Assembly (NCBI GenBank): GCA_037074505.1
Contig: CM073484.1
Location: 30,496,501 to 30,560,500, forward strand
Length of the DNA stretch: 64,000 nt
Reading direction: 5' to 3'
Origin: Albizia julibrissin
Lineage: Eukaryota > Streptophyta > Magnoliopsida > Fabales > Fabaceae
Shown in pieces: positions 31,390-41,958 of the stretch (its first letter is position 1; each line of letters starts with the position of its first letter). Under the pieces are notes generated by a model, which worked only from the letters and a program-made list of their open reading frames with translations, made no database searches and had not been told where the DNA came from. The position numbers and the translations under genes were made by a program.

Positions 31390-34300
31390 ATGGATTGTAG
31401 TTGGATAAACGCTAAACGGACTAGTGTTGAATATGATAATGGGGTGAGGGATTTTTTGGAATTTGCTAGAAGAAATTATGGTAATGATGATAGTGGGATG
31501 TTCTATTGTCCTTGTGTAGAATGTCTGAATGAGAAGTGACTTAGTGCTGCAGATATATATACATATTTAATTTGTGAAGGATTTTGTAAGAGTTATACAG
31601 TATGGGTATGGCATGGTGAAGAAATAGAAATTCCAAGCGCAACTCAACAAGGAGGGTCGCCTTTGATGATAATGACACGGTTCTGAATGACCGGATAGAA
31701 GATATTATTCGTGATGTTGGAGAAGAGGCTTTTGAGAAATCATATGCATATGGTAATATGTGCAGTGATTCTGAGAAGCCGCTATACCTGGGGTGCACAA
31801 AATACCAATTGTTGAAAGCTGTATTGGAATTGGTAAGCTTGAAAGCACGGCATGGATGGAGCGACAAGAGTTTTTCAGAAGCACTTGAAGCCTTCAAAGA
31901 TATGCTTCCAGATGATACGTGCTGCCTTGCCGATACTATGATGCGAAAAAAATACTGTGTCCACTAGGGATGAAGTATAAAAAGATCCATGCATGCCCTA
32001 ATGATTGTATATTGTACAGAAAAGAGCATACAAAGAAAGAGCAGTGTCTGATATGTGAAACCCCCAGATACAAATCAAATAAGGCCCCTGCAAAAGTATT
32101 GTGGTATCTTCCTATCATACCGAGGTTCAAACGGCTGTTTGCTAATGAAGTTGATGCCAAAAATTTTGAGATGGCATGCAGATGAAAGGATTTCTGATGG
32201 AAAGCTTCGACATCCAGCTGATTCTTCTTAGTGGAAGAAAATTGATCAGTTGTTTCCTGACTTCGGCAAAGAGCCTAGGAATCTTAGGCTCGGGCTTAGC
32301 ACAGATGGCATGAATCCTTACGGTAGCCTAAGCAGTATACATAGTTTATGGCCTGTTCTGTTGGTAATTTACAACTTATCTCCTTTGTTATGTATGAAAC
32401 GAAAGTATATCATGTTGTCTATGTTGATTTCGGGACCAAAACAACCCAGAAATGACATAGATGTTTACTTAGAACCCCTGATCGAAGACTTGAAAGAGTT
32501 GTGGGACGAAGGTGTCGACGTTTTTTACGCGAACAAGAAGGAGATGTTTAAAATGCGAGCCTTGATCTTTTATACTATAAACGACTTCCCTGGTTATGGA
32601 AACTTGTCAGGATATAGCGTTAAAGGCCACAAAGCTTGTCCTATTTGTGAAGAAGGCACATGCTACCATCAATTTCAACATGGAAGAAAGACTGTTTATC
32701 TTGGTCATAGGAGATTCCTTAGACGGGGCTACCCATATCGCAGATTAAAGAAGGCCTTTTTTGGTGGCCAAGAGTTTGAAGATGCTCCAGAGGCTTTGAC
32801 TGGGGAGAAAGTGTATGAAAAGGTCAAAAATATCAATGTCATCTTCGGTAAGACTTCAAAGAGTCGAAATGAAAAAAATATATGGAAAAAGAGGTATGTT
32901 TTCTTTAACCTTCCATATTGGCAGAATCTTGATGTCAGACACTGTATTGATTTCATGCATGTGGAGAAAAACGTGTGTGATAGTATTGTTGGGATACTAC
33001 TCAACATACAAGGAAGTTCTAAGGATGGCGTTAAGGCAAGATTAGATTTGCAAGAAATGGGAATACGGGCATACTTACATCCGAGGCCACATAGTAAGAG
33101 AACTTTTTATCCTCCAGCTTCTCATACTTTGTCCAAGGATGAGAAATGAAGTTTTTGTGAGTATTTACATAGCATCAAAGTTCCCTCAGGGTATTCTTCA
33201 AATTTTAAGAAGCTTGTTTCTATGAAAGACTTGAAGTTAGTAGGGCTAAAGTCTCATGATTGTCATGTCTTGATGCAACAACTACTCCCAGTGGCTATTC
33301 GAGGCATCGCCGAATATGATCTTCTACACATATTGACCAGACTTTGTTTCTTCTTCAATACGATTTGTAGTAAAGTCATTGAGACAGAAAGGTTGGATGA
33401 ATTGGAAGATGAAGGTTACCTAATCTTGTGTCAGCTTGAGAAGCTTTTTGTTCCTTCCTTTTTTGACATCATGGTACATCTAGTTGTTCATCTAGTGAGA
33501 GAGATAAAATTATGTAGGCCTATCTATTTTTTATGGATGTACCCAATTGAAAGAACTATAAAAATCCTAAAAGGATATGTGAAGAACCCTAACCGGCCTG
33601 AAGCTTCTATTGTTCATAAATATGTTTTTGAAGAAGCCATGGAATTCTGTCAACATTATTTGGCAAATGTAGGACATATCGGCCTTCCTAAACGACATGA
33701 TGAAGAAGGGGGTAGGCGCGGGGCTACCGTCAAGAGTGTGGATCCTGATGAATTACAATAAGTCCACTTGCACATTTTAAATAATGTTGATGCAGTTCAA
33801 GATTACATAAATGCTCATAAAGAAATTGTACGGAAAGAGAACAGTCGATTGACTGAACAAAGGTTAATTAGGGAGCATACCAGGACCTTTGCACATTGGT
33901 TTAAACATAAGGTTGACGGAGAAGAATGTGTTTCTGATACAATTAAATGGCTAGCACGTGGTACTGAGTTTGATGTCATAAGTTAGACTTTGTTTGTGAT
34001 CAATGGGTATACCTTTTACACAAAGTCCCTGGATGATAGGAGCACTGTCCAGAACAGCGGTGTTATGTTAGTAGCTGAATCTATGCACTTCTCTAGTTCA
34101 AAAGATAAGAACCCTACATTGGCAGCCATACCTTATTATGGGGTTATTGACGAGATTTGGGTGGTTGACTATGTTAAAATTAAATTTCCCATTTTCAAAT
34201 GTAAGTGGGTTGATGTCAATAATAGTGTGAGGATCGATTAATCAGGGTTTACATTAGTTGATCTGAACAACAAAAGTTTTGGAGATGAACCTTTCATTAT

Positions 34301-34541
34301 GGCTGATCAAGCGAAACAAGTGTTCTATATTATTGATCAGGCAAATAAAATGTGGTCTGTAGCTCTCCAAGGAAAAAGGGTCATCGATATTGAAGAGGAA
34401 AGTCGTTCAAATTATGATCTTCTCGAGACCCCTTCTTTTTCTAGGGGTCTTCCTGCATTAAACGAAGAAGATGAAGCTGATAATGAACACGGCACAAGAA
34501 ATGATCATTGTGAAGGGATATGGGAGGATATCTCTTTATAA
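31390..34541 (+). pseudogene. CACTA transposase (TnpD-like), broken
   Basis: The ATG at 31390 opens MDCSWINAKRTSVEYDNGV, the transposase-associated domain, with CPCVECLNEK at its end. The next part is in shifted frames (GWSDKSFSEALEAFKDMLP, HACPNDCILYRKEHTKKEQC). The main Transposase_21 domain is intact at 32250-33149 (RLGLSTDGMNPYG, SGPKQPRNDIDVYLEPLI, KGHKACPICEEGT, RHCIDFMHVEKNVCDSIVG). A DUF4218-type domain follows (33222-33761, LPVAIRG, PSFFDIMVHLVVHL, WMYPIERTIKILKGYVKN) and a DUF4216-type domain (33990-34241). At least five stops break it, two of them Trp to TGA (31537, 33147). Domain order is that of plant CACTA transposases; the enzyme would cut and rejoin the ends. Confidence 0.9.
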
Positions 34542-34656
34542 ATCTACTTTAAATGTTAGCTATCTATTTAAAGTCATTATCGTTATAACTTATATGCAGA
34601 TTATATATATAGTTATTTTATAACTTACTAACTCAACAATTTGTCTTAACAGTACA

Positions 34657-37644
34657 ATGACGGATCTGGTGCATCCTACAGCAGAGGTCAGGTGCATCCT
34701 ACAGCCGAGGATCAGGTGCCTCCTATAGCAGAGGATCAGGTGCGTCCTACAGCAGAGGATCAGGTACACCCTACTGCTCAGCACAGCGAGCCTCAGAGTG
34801 TTAATCAGGGGCAGTCATCGGGTGAGCTGAGTCACCAGACTAAACGGAGGGGCAGGACGGCCACATGGTTGAGGGATGTTTCCCTGAGTCGGTCTACCGT
34901 GGAGAGGATACTGATCTAGTTCGATCAATACTGGAAACCGATCGGGCCGAATGCCAGTCATTTTAGGAGTTTTGTCGGCCTCCTCGCACAGAATAAGCCT
35001 AGCATATTGATAGAGGAGTGGATGAATGTCGACAAAAAGGTTAAGCAGTATATTTGGGATACTATTCAGGTATAAAATTCCCTCTGTATGTTTCTTTTAT
35101 CAAATTCGTTTCATTATTGTCACTAACTCCTTTCATTCATGAATAACAGCTTACCTACGACGTTCCTCAGAGTGAGATCTTGTATCACAAGACTATGACG
35201 TATTGTTGTGAGCGCTGGAGGAAGTTCAAGACGAATCTGGCCAACAATTATGTGCATATCGAGGTGCCACCTGGTAAGCCTCATCCTACTCCTTGCAATA
35301 AGTACTCGTACATCGATGAAGCGATATGGCAGGAGTTTTTTAGGCTTTGGACTACTCCAGAGGCTTTGGTGAGTTAACTTATTTTGTACTTTATTTACTT
35401 ATCTTTTATCTTCACTGTTTGTAACCTTTTTTTCCCATTTCTTATTCGCAGGCAAGAAGGCAAAAGGCACAAGCGAGTGGCAGGAAGAATGATTGCCCCC
35501 ACACAATGTCTCATGGGGGATACGTAAAGGCCGAGAAAGACTTGTTGGCTGCCAAACGGAGGAGATTGGAAGAAGCATCTCAATCCGATCCTTCAGTTCT
35601 GCTATCTCCACCATCACCAATACGACGCGAAGAGTTGTGGTTGCATGCTCGCCGGAAGAGTTGTGGATCCTATACGAGTGACCAGTCTCATATAGTCGGT
35701 GAAAAATTGTAAGTATCGTTGTTCTTATTAACTGTTTAATAAACATGTTTCATTACTCATGTGTGTTTTTTGTATATCTCACAGGAGGAACTTCAAAAAA
35801 AGAAAGTCGAGGGAGCCTTCAAGTCAGAGGGGAGGAATGACATTCTCACAGTTGCTACTGGAAAACGTGAGCATCCAGGCCGTGTCAGGGGAGTTGGAGG
35901 AGGGGTGGGTATAAAGGATTACTTTGGATCCTCCTCACGCAGTTCCTCCTCCAACGTGGTCACGAGAGACGAATTGGAGCGTATGTTGGCCACTGCGAGG
36001 GCGGAAGCAAGGGCCAAGGCAGAAGCATCATTTGATGCACTATTGGATGCCCGGTTGAGCAAGATGAAAAATGAGGTATATGCCATGATGAGCACAAGAC
36101 AAGACACCGCTCCTGTCCAATCACAGTCGCTCGATCGCCATAAGCAGAGCATCAAAGGGAGTTGTTGCAATGTGGGACAGTCATCAGAGGGTCCTGGAAA
36201 GGACGATGTTGAGCCTTGTGAATTATATATTGAGGATCCTCTGAGACGGTTAGTTGCACGAGGGAGTGTGCACAACCTAGGATCAATTGTTCACCACCTC
36301 GAGATGACATATGATCAGGTTAGGGTGTCAGTTGAGGAGGTTATTATCTCAGACGCACCTGTCCCTATCCCTTCTGAGGAGTTTAAGATTGTGGCCGATG
36401 TCTTGGGTACTTTCATATCATGGCCGAAGAACCTTGTTTCTGTTGGAGCTTCGGATTCCCCGATCAGAGCCCCAAGTCCAGCTCCCATCCCTCGTGAAGT
36501 TTTACAGCCTCCACCACTGAATGTGATGCAGCAAGTGATTCTGATGGCATTTGATACATCTTTCCCGACTAAAAATTGGCCTATGGATTCAGTTGTTGGA
36601 CTATTAGGGGTAGCATGCTATCTTGAGAGGGATGATTTAATGTCCATGGTCGCTCCTAGACAAAATCTTACGATTGCCATTGTCCAGCTTTTTTTTATGT
36701 AAGTATCTTCTTTAAATGGAAGTAAATATCTTAAAAATTACGCTATGTAACCTTAATTTGTGTGCTTCCATTTTTGTAGGTACATGAATCGTAGGTTGGT
36801 TTCCTCTGGGCAGAGCGCTAAATTTGGATTCATGTGCCCAGCTCATGCCACAGAGAAAGGGACCACTTCTGCCATCAAACATAGATATTTATCACAGAGG
36901 CTCAGTGAAACAGAAACTGATTGTTTCTTGGTTCCTTATGTGCATGGGTAAGAAACATCAAACTTATATTCTGAAACATCACATATAATGTTTTATATTT
37001 GCTTCACATTAATCTCTTTTTTTAAGGGATCATTGGCAATTGGTTATTCTGTGTAAGGCTAGTTACACAGTGATCCTCCTCTGCTCCCTCCACTTCAAAC
37101 CGGGGACTGACTTGAAGAAGACCATGAACTAGTAAGTTTTCTTGCTTTATTACCTTTTGTGTGCAGAATAAGTAATCTTTGTGATTTTGATCATAGGGCT
37201 ATGCGGACTTTCCTACACGCTAAGTGTGGTAGGCATGTTCGTGACTTAAAAGACCCTACATGAATCACGCCAAAGGTTAGTACATATTTATTTTCTTTAA
37301 GATACGTTTCATAAGCTATGCTTTTATGCTTGCTTTGATGATATCATGTTCTTTTTCAGACCCATAGGCAACCACCGGGCTCCAACTTATGTGGTCTTTA
37401 TATGTTGAGGCAAATTTACAATATTATCAGCCTAGGCACGACTGACTTTACCGAGGAGGTAATAAATGTATATTTCAAATATTTTGTATTACTTTATTAT
37501 TTTTAAGTTAGTAAGTTAATGTTTTGTTTGGCTTCGGTGTTACACATACAGATGTTTGATCTTGCTGATCCCTTTCCTGAAGAAGATATTGATTTCATCC
37601 GCAATTGTTGTGCTGAATTCATTTATGAGCTTTTACAAGATTAG
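34657..37644 (+). pseudogene. CACTA second gene, Ptta/En-Spm type with Ulp1-like C-terminus
   Basis: This multi-exon frame uses GT-AG introns (donors at about 35071, 35369, 35709, 36700 and 36951). The N-terminus has AEDQV repeats, then TWLRDVSLSRSTVERILI and FDQYWKPIGPNASHFRSFVG, characteristic of the Transposase_24 (Ptta/En/Spm) family. A Gly-rich and helical region (36000-36120) leads to DPLRRLVARGSVHNLG, like the DUF8039-type domain. The C-terminus has DHWQLVIL (37030) and GSNLCGLYMLRQI (37382), the His and Cys sites of a C48/Ulp1-type cysteine protease; the Asp expected in YTVIL-[D]-SL is Cys. A Trp to TGA stop occurs at 37261. In En/Spm the second protein binds the subterminal repeats; here that is inference. 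Confidence 0.8.
34667..34777 (+). repeat. 24-bp coding tandem repeat
   Basis: About five units of GCAGAGGATCAGGTGCGTCC with ACA-type ends, translating to AEDQV(R/H/P)P(T/I). The units are nearly identical, so the repeat grew recently or is kept by slippage. Confidence 0.8.
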
Positions 37645-38429
37645 TAAGTTTTTGAATCCGATTTATGTTGTTCTAATAATACTTATGGTTTTCATATATA
37701 TCTAACTTGGTTTATATCTCTGTTTAGGATAAATTCTTGGATATTGGCGATACTAGTTGGCTGTTGATTTAGGCAGGGGATCACTATTGTAAATTTTCCT
37801 CCACTTTTTTCATTTCTCTGTAAAGCTTAGGATTTTTTTTCCATATAATGAGAAATATTTCTTTTCCTCCTTCTCTTTACAAGCTTTGGGATTGCAAGTT
37901 CACACAATGTCGCAATTTTCCTGCTATCATTGTTTAATTGTGTTGTTGTGGTTCAAAATGCCTGATAATTATAAATTGTTAATATTGTACTGTTTCTGAG
38001 AATTGAATAAGTTGATCATGTGTTATTGGTAGTCATTGGAATTGAATGTGTTTGTTTTCAATGATTTTTTTCATAATGTTCATTCTTTGATTGTTGAGAG
38101 TCGAGGATTGTAAGGGCCAAGTGTTTTTCCCTTGAACAGACTGACATTTATAGGTTCATACCGATTATGATAACTAAGGTCATATTTAACAAAAGAGGGA
38201 AAGGGGAACTAATAAGGATTTTAGGCTTCATGATTCTATATTTGGAGCAAGTTTGCATTCTGAGAAATACCAATTGTTTCTGGAAATAAAAATGATGTTG
38301 TCACTGCTTCTGATTATCAATATATACATATATGCATGTGTATGTAATGTGGCACAGGGGGGATGTTGTTGAATATGGCTTACTGGCCTGGGTAAGATTG
38401 AAACAAATAAAACGAAAAAAACAAAACAA
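37645..38429 (+). other. CACTA 3' untranslated region
   Basis: No gene is seen. A possible last exon follows an AG at about 37729, reading into GGCAGGGG. The rest is AT-rich up to the subterminal array. Confidence 0.45.
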
Positions 38430-38890
38430 AATTTTTAGACCGGTTCTAAGAATAACCGGTCTTAAATATGAATTTAAGACCGGTTATTAAGAGAACCGGT
38501 CTTAAAATATTAAACTTTAAGACCGGTTCTAAATTTAACCGGTCTTAAATCTATATTTAAGACCGGTTATTAAGAGAACCGGTCTTAAATAAGTAAACTT
38601 TAAGACCGGTTCTCTTAATAACCGGTCTTAAATATAGATTTAAGACCGGTTATTCTTAGAACCGGTCTTAAATTGTTATTTTTTTATACTGAAATTTCCC
38701 TACTTGTTCCGTTAGTTAAACTTTAAAACCGGTTGTTGTAGAACCGGTCTTAAAAGTTTATATTTTAGACCGGTTTTTTAACTGGTCTAAAAAGTTTAAT
38801 AATTTTTAGACCGGCTGTATCAAGACCTGATCCAGAACCGGTCTAAAATATCATTTTTAATCGGTCTTAAAAGTGATTTTTGTACCGGTG
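38430..38890. repeat. CACTA 3' subterminal repeats and terminal repeat
   Basis: About twenty copies of AAGACCGGTT in either direction, mostly as hairpins such as TTTAAGACCGGTTATTAAGA with the mirrored AACCGGTCTTAAA. The first 230 bp are the most regular; units decay toward the end. The last 17 bases form the terminal inverted repeat, ending CCGGTG rather than TAGTG. Confidence 0.87.
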
Positions 38891-40238
38891 TTAGAGTATG
38901 TGGATGATCCCATAAGGAGAGCCATAAAGGAAGAAATGACTACAAAAGTGAGAAGGCAAACCATTCTTCTTTCTCCCTCAAGAATTAATACCTGGTTAGG
39001 TATAAAGGATCCTCCTGATGATATCCAACCAAATCTTAATGCTAACTAAATTTTTTCTATCTTAAGACCTAATGAGAGAGTAAAACCCCTAATTTTCAAT
39101 CTAAGTGATATGTGTGACTTGCACAGGGTCCTCTGGTATATATACTCCAGGTGTTTAGAGAACAAGTCTAATTACTTGACACACTTCATTAAGAGGGATT
39201 TTAGAAATATGGCCTCAATCATTCTCAAGGAGGAGAGAAATTTGGGAGAGATGATCTTTTATGAGATCAAGAGGCAGAAATCATTAAGAACTCAAACCAT
39301 ACTAATGCCATTTCCTCAACTTCTTTCCTTATTTCTAAAGAAGAACAAGATATGGTATTTGGAGTCTAATGAACCTATTGAAAGGTTATTGCCAGTAAGG
39401 AGCAATCAAATAGGAAAACTTGGGATCGAGATTCCATTAAAGAAGCCTATAGGATCAACTCCAGAGAAGAAAAAGATAGAGGTTGAAGGAAGCAAACATG
39501 ACGATGCTCAGTCCTCAGCTTTTGCCTCTCCCTCTACACCATCCTTCATCGGCTTTACTGTGAAGACTTATATGAAGGAGGTACTCGAGGAATTTCATGT
39601 AGACATTACCAACACTAACGCTAAACTCATTACTTATATGAATTTCAAGATGGGTCAGCTAGTGGATTACATGACTCAACACAATGAGGCGATGTTGGCA
39701 CAGCAGCAAGCTCAGACAAGTGCCATGCAGGAGATTGGGAATCTCCTGAGATCTTTACATGAGAAGGTAGATACCTTTATTCATGGCACAACAGGTCCTT
39801 CTACTTATAGTCCTATCCTTGTCTCTCAACCTATTCCTATACATGTTCCTCCTTCAGAACCCACAGCTAGCAATATACTATTCTTCATAGCTGATCCATC
39901 TTCTTCTGGTCAAATTCATATAACCATGGATGAGCCTACCTAACCAGAACCTATATAACCCCAACCTTCTCTTACTCCCATACCCTCTCCAGCAGGCACT
40001 GAGCATCTATCTGAGTCTTCTTTACACCACTCATCCCCACGTCACTCGCCTTTACATCACTCCCCTACTCACACAAACACTATTGTGGTTAACTCCCAGA
40101 CCACACCACACTCACCACCACAAAACCCACCTGATGACCTTCACATTCCCCCACTTAATCTTCTCAAGCCTCAGCCATCTCCTACATTCTCTACTCATTA
40201 GGACTCAGGATTCTGAATCCACACCTCTTCAGGAATAA
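38891..40238 (+). pseudogene. Third ORF of element C, 3' part after CACTA insertion
   Basis: The frame resumes with EYVDDPIRRAIKEEM, meets one stop near 39048, and continues to 39943 with HRVLWYIYSRCLENKSNYLT, which resembles the 'putative plant transposon protein' domain (Transposase_32 type) common in such ORFs. A Gln/Ala-rich helical stretch with MLAQQQAQTSAMQEI follows (about 39690-39760), then a Pro/Ser/Thr-rich tail that passes into out-of-frame Pro/His-rich sequence up to 40238. I cannot assign a function; the family identification is moderate. Confidence 0.68.
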
Positions 40239-40696
40239 CCAATTTTTGCAGCCCATCCTTCTCAAACCAATTCTTCATCCCATGACTAATAGACCCTTTT
40301 ATGATGATGGCAAAAAAGGGAGAAGCCTTGGAAGTTATTAGTGATTTTGTGACTGAGTTTTAGGTTATAAGTTTTGGGTTACATAGGTTTATTGGGATTT
40401 TGGATAGCATTTTGAATGTATAGGGCATATTTAAGAAAATTTAAGTTTGATTATATATTTTGAACATCATATTTGAATATCATCTATATTATGAATTTCA
40501 GTTGTTGTTATGCTTACTTGAATTATTGTTATTCAATTTATAATTGATTTTGGTATTTCATGAAAAGAATATGGTATTTCAAAGCTAAATTATGAATTCA
40601 TTAAGTAAAACTATTCAGGCAAAATGATTTTAAAACTTAATGTCAAAATCACACTTGTTGAAGGATTTCAAAAACCAAAATTGTTTTGTCATCATC
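40239..40696 (+). other. Element C, spacer before 3' LTR
   Basis: No gene. The stretch 40298-40325 holds TTATGATGATGGCAAAAAAG GGAGAAG-type sequence (a first purine tract), followed by AT-rich sequence up to the real polypurine tract. Confidence 0.6.
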
Positions 40697-40709
40697 AAAA
40701 GGGGGAGAA
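40697..40709 (+). other. Polypurine tract of element C
   Basis: AAAAGGGGGAGAA directly precedes the 3' LTR start TGTTAGATCAC, as in element B. Confidence 0.85.
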
Positions 40710-41448
40710 TGTTAGATCACTATGTTTTTATGATAACAAATGAGGATAAGAGACAATTTATATTAAAATAATTTTTTTTTGAATATATTGATATGTGTGT
40801 TTAAGTGTGTAGAACTTAATATGAGAATCTAACTCAAAGGGGAGCTTATGTCATGTTCAATAAAAGATCACTCGAGTGATCACTCAAGTGATGACATGAA
40901 TCACTCGAGTGACCACTTGAGTGATGAGGTCCGAAAATAGGAAGAAGCGTCTCTACCAGATTTTGGAAGAGATCACTTGAGTGATAACCCTTCATCACTT
41001 GAGTGACCACTCTAGTGGTAAGGTAAGTTTACTATTCATTTTAAAGGTAAAACTCTTTGCCAGATTTTTGAAAGGATCACTCTAGTGACCACTCGAGTGA
41101 TGGTAATGGATCACTCGAGTGATGCACTGTGCAGTGAGAACAAATATTGAGTTAGAGAAAATAAGACGGGATCACTTGAGTGATGGCACTGATCACTCAA
41201 GTGACTACTCGAGTGATGTAATCAGAATAGAGCTCCTAAGTCTCTACCAATTTTCAGAAGGTATCACTCGAGTGATGTGATAGAGAATGCATAATAATCA
41301 TCTGTTATTCATTGATTTGTTATTTTGATTATTAACACTTCATTGTATTAGTATCTAAGCATTATTTCAGGAATTCAATGAGAAGATCATACATAGGAAA
41401 GAAAAGAGATACTATGAAGCATAAAGAGCGTAACGTCCAACTGCTAGT
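40710..41448 (+). repeat. 3' LTR of copia C, truncated
   Basis: Matches the first 760 bp of the 5' LTR and stops at CTAGT (41444-41448), the partner of 25193-25197; the remaining 590 bp are missing. The palindrome array (40868-41276) has a different number and order of units from the 5' LTR, so the array has gained and lost units since insertion. Confidence 0.85.
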
Positions 41449-41958
41449 AATATCTAGGAATATACCTTCCAAGGCCGTCAATAGCATTTAAATTTTTTTA
41501 AATTATCTGCATTTATTTTAATTTTTTTAAAAGAATTAAGGGAACCAATGGTACTTGCTATCTTACCTATTTTTTTAAAAAAGTATCTACAATGTTTTAA
41601 TTTTTTCAAGAAAAAATCAAGGGAAGTGTAAACGCCAAAGCTTCACTATGCCAAGTAAGTACCATAAAGGTAATATAAAAAAATTTGCAACCCCACTATT
41701 ATCGTCTTCTCGCACACTCTTCAGCTCTCTATTTCCCAAAACTCTATTGGTCCACCATCTTGTATCTCTTCAGTCTCTACTCTATTGGTCCACTACCTTT
41801 CCTAATCCATTGTCCCCACTCCATCTCTCTTTGACAGCGGCAAGTAGAAACTTCCTTGGTCCCCCCCCCAATTTTATTTTTTCTTATCTCCTCCTTGTGC
41901 ACATTTTTTCAACATTTGGTACCACTTCAGTTGCAAAATAGATCTTAGTCTCCCACGA
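41449..41958. other. Unassigned stretch between copia C and element E
   Basis: This 510-bp stretch holds AT-rich sequence with two related words (AATTTTTTTAAAAGAATTAAGG near 41524-41545 in two parts, and AATTTTTTCAAGAAAAAATC near 41600). No gene or element end is recognisable. The frame at 41648-41941 is chance. Confidence 0.4.

Larger units (their letters stand above)
30041..38890 (+). mobile_element. CACTA (En/Spm) transposon
   Basis: The 8850-bp element begins CACTAGTGCAAAATAGCG and ends with the complement of CACCGGTACAAAAATCA, a diverged terminal repeat. The 3-bp target duplication TTA (30038-30040 and 38891-38893) is that of CACTA elements. Both ends carry subterminal arrays of GACCGGTT palindromes. 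It codes for a TnpD-type transposase (31390-34541) and a second, multi-exon ORF (34657-37644), both in plus orientation. The transposase has several stops, so this copy is not autonomous. It sits in the third ORF of copia C. Confidence 0.93.
24438..41448 (+). mobile_element. Copia element C (SIRE/Maximus-like) with nested CACTA
   Basis: Order is 5' LTR (24438-25786), PBS (25789), gag (25843-27410), pol (27456-29402), a third ORF (29615-40238, split), polypurine tract (40697) and a truncated 3' LTR (40710-41448). Without the CACTA insertion the element is about 8.2 kb. Integrase is deleted and several frames are broken, so it cannot move on its own. The third ORF between RNase H and the 3' LTR is typical of the SIRE/Maximus lineage. 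The 5' flank gaaag (24433-24437) is the presumed target copy; the other side is lost by truncation. Confidence 0.9.

Noticed and set aside
39930..40238. 102-codon Pro/His/Leu-rich ORF as a separate gene
   Set aside because: It overlaps the end of the third ORF of element C in another frame, and its composition comes from the Pro/Ser-rich tail sequence.
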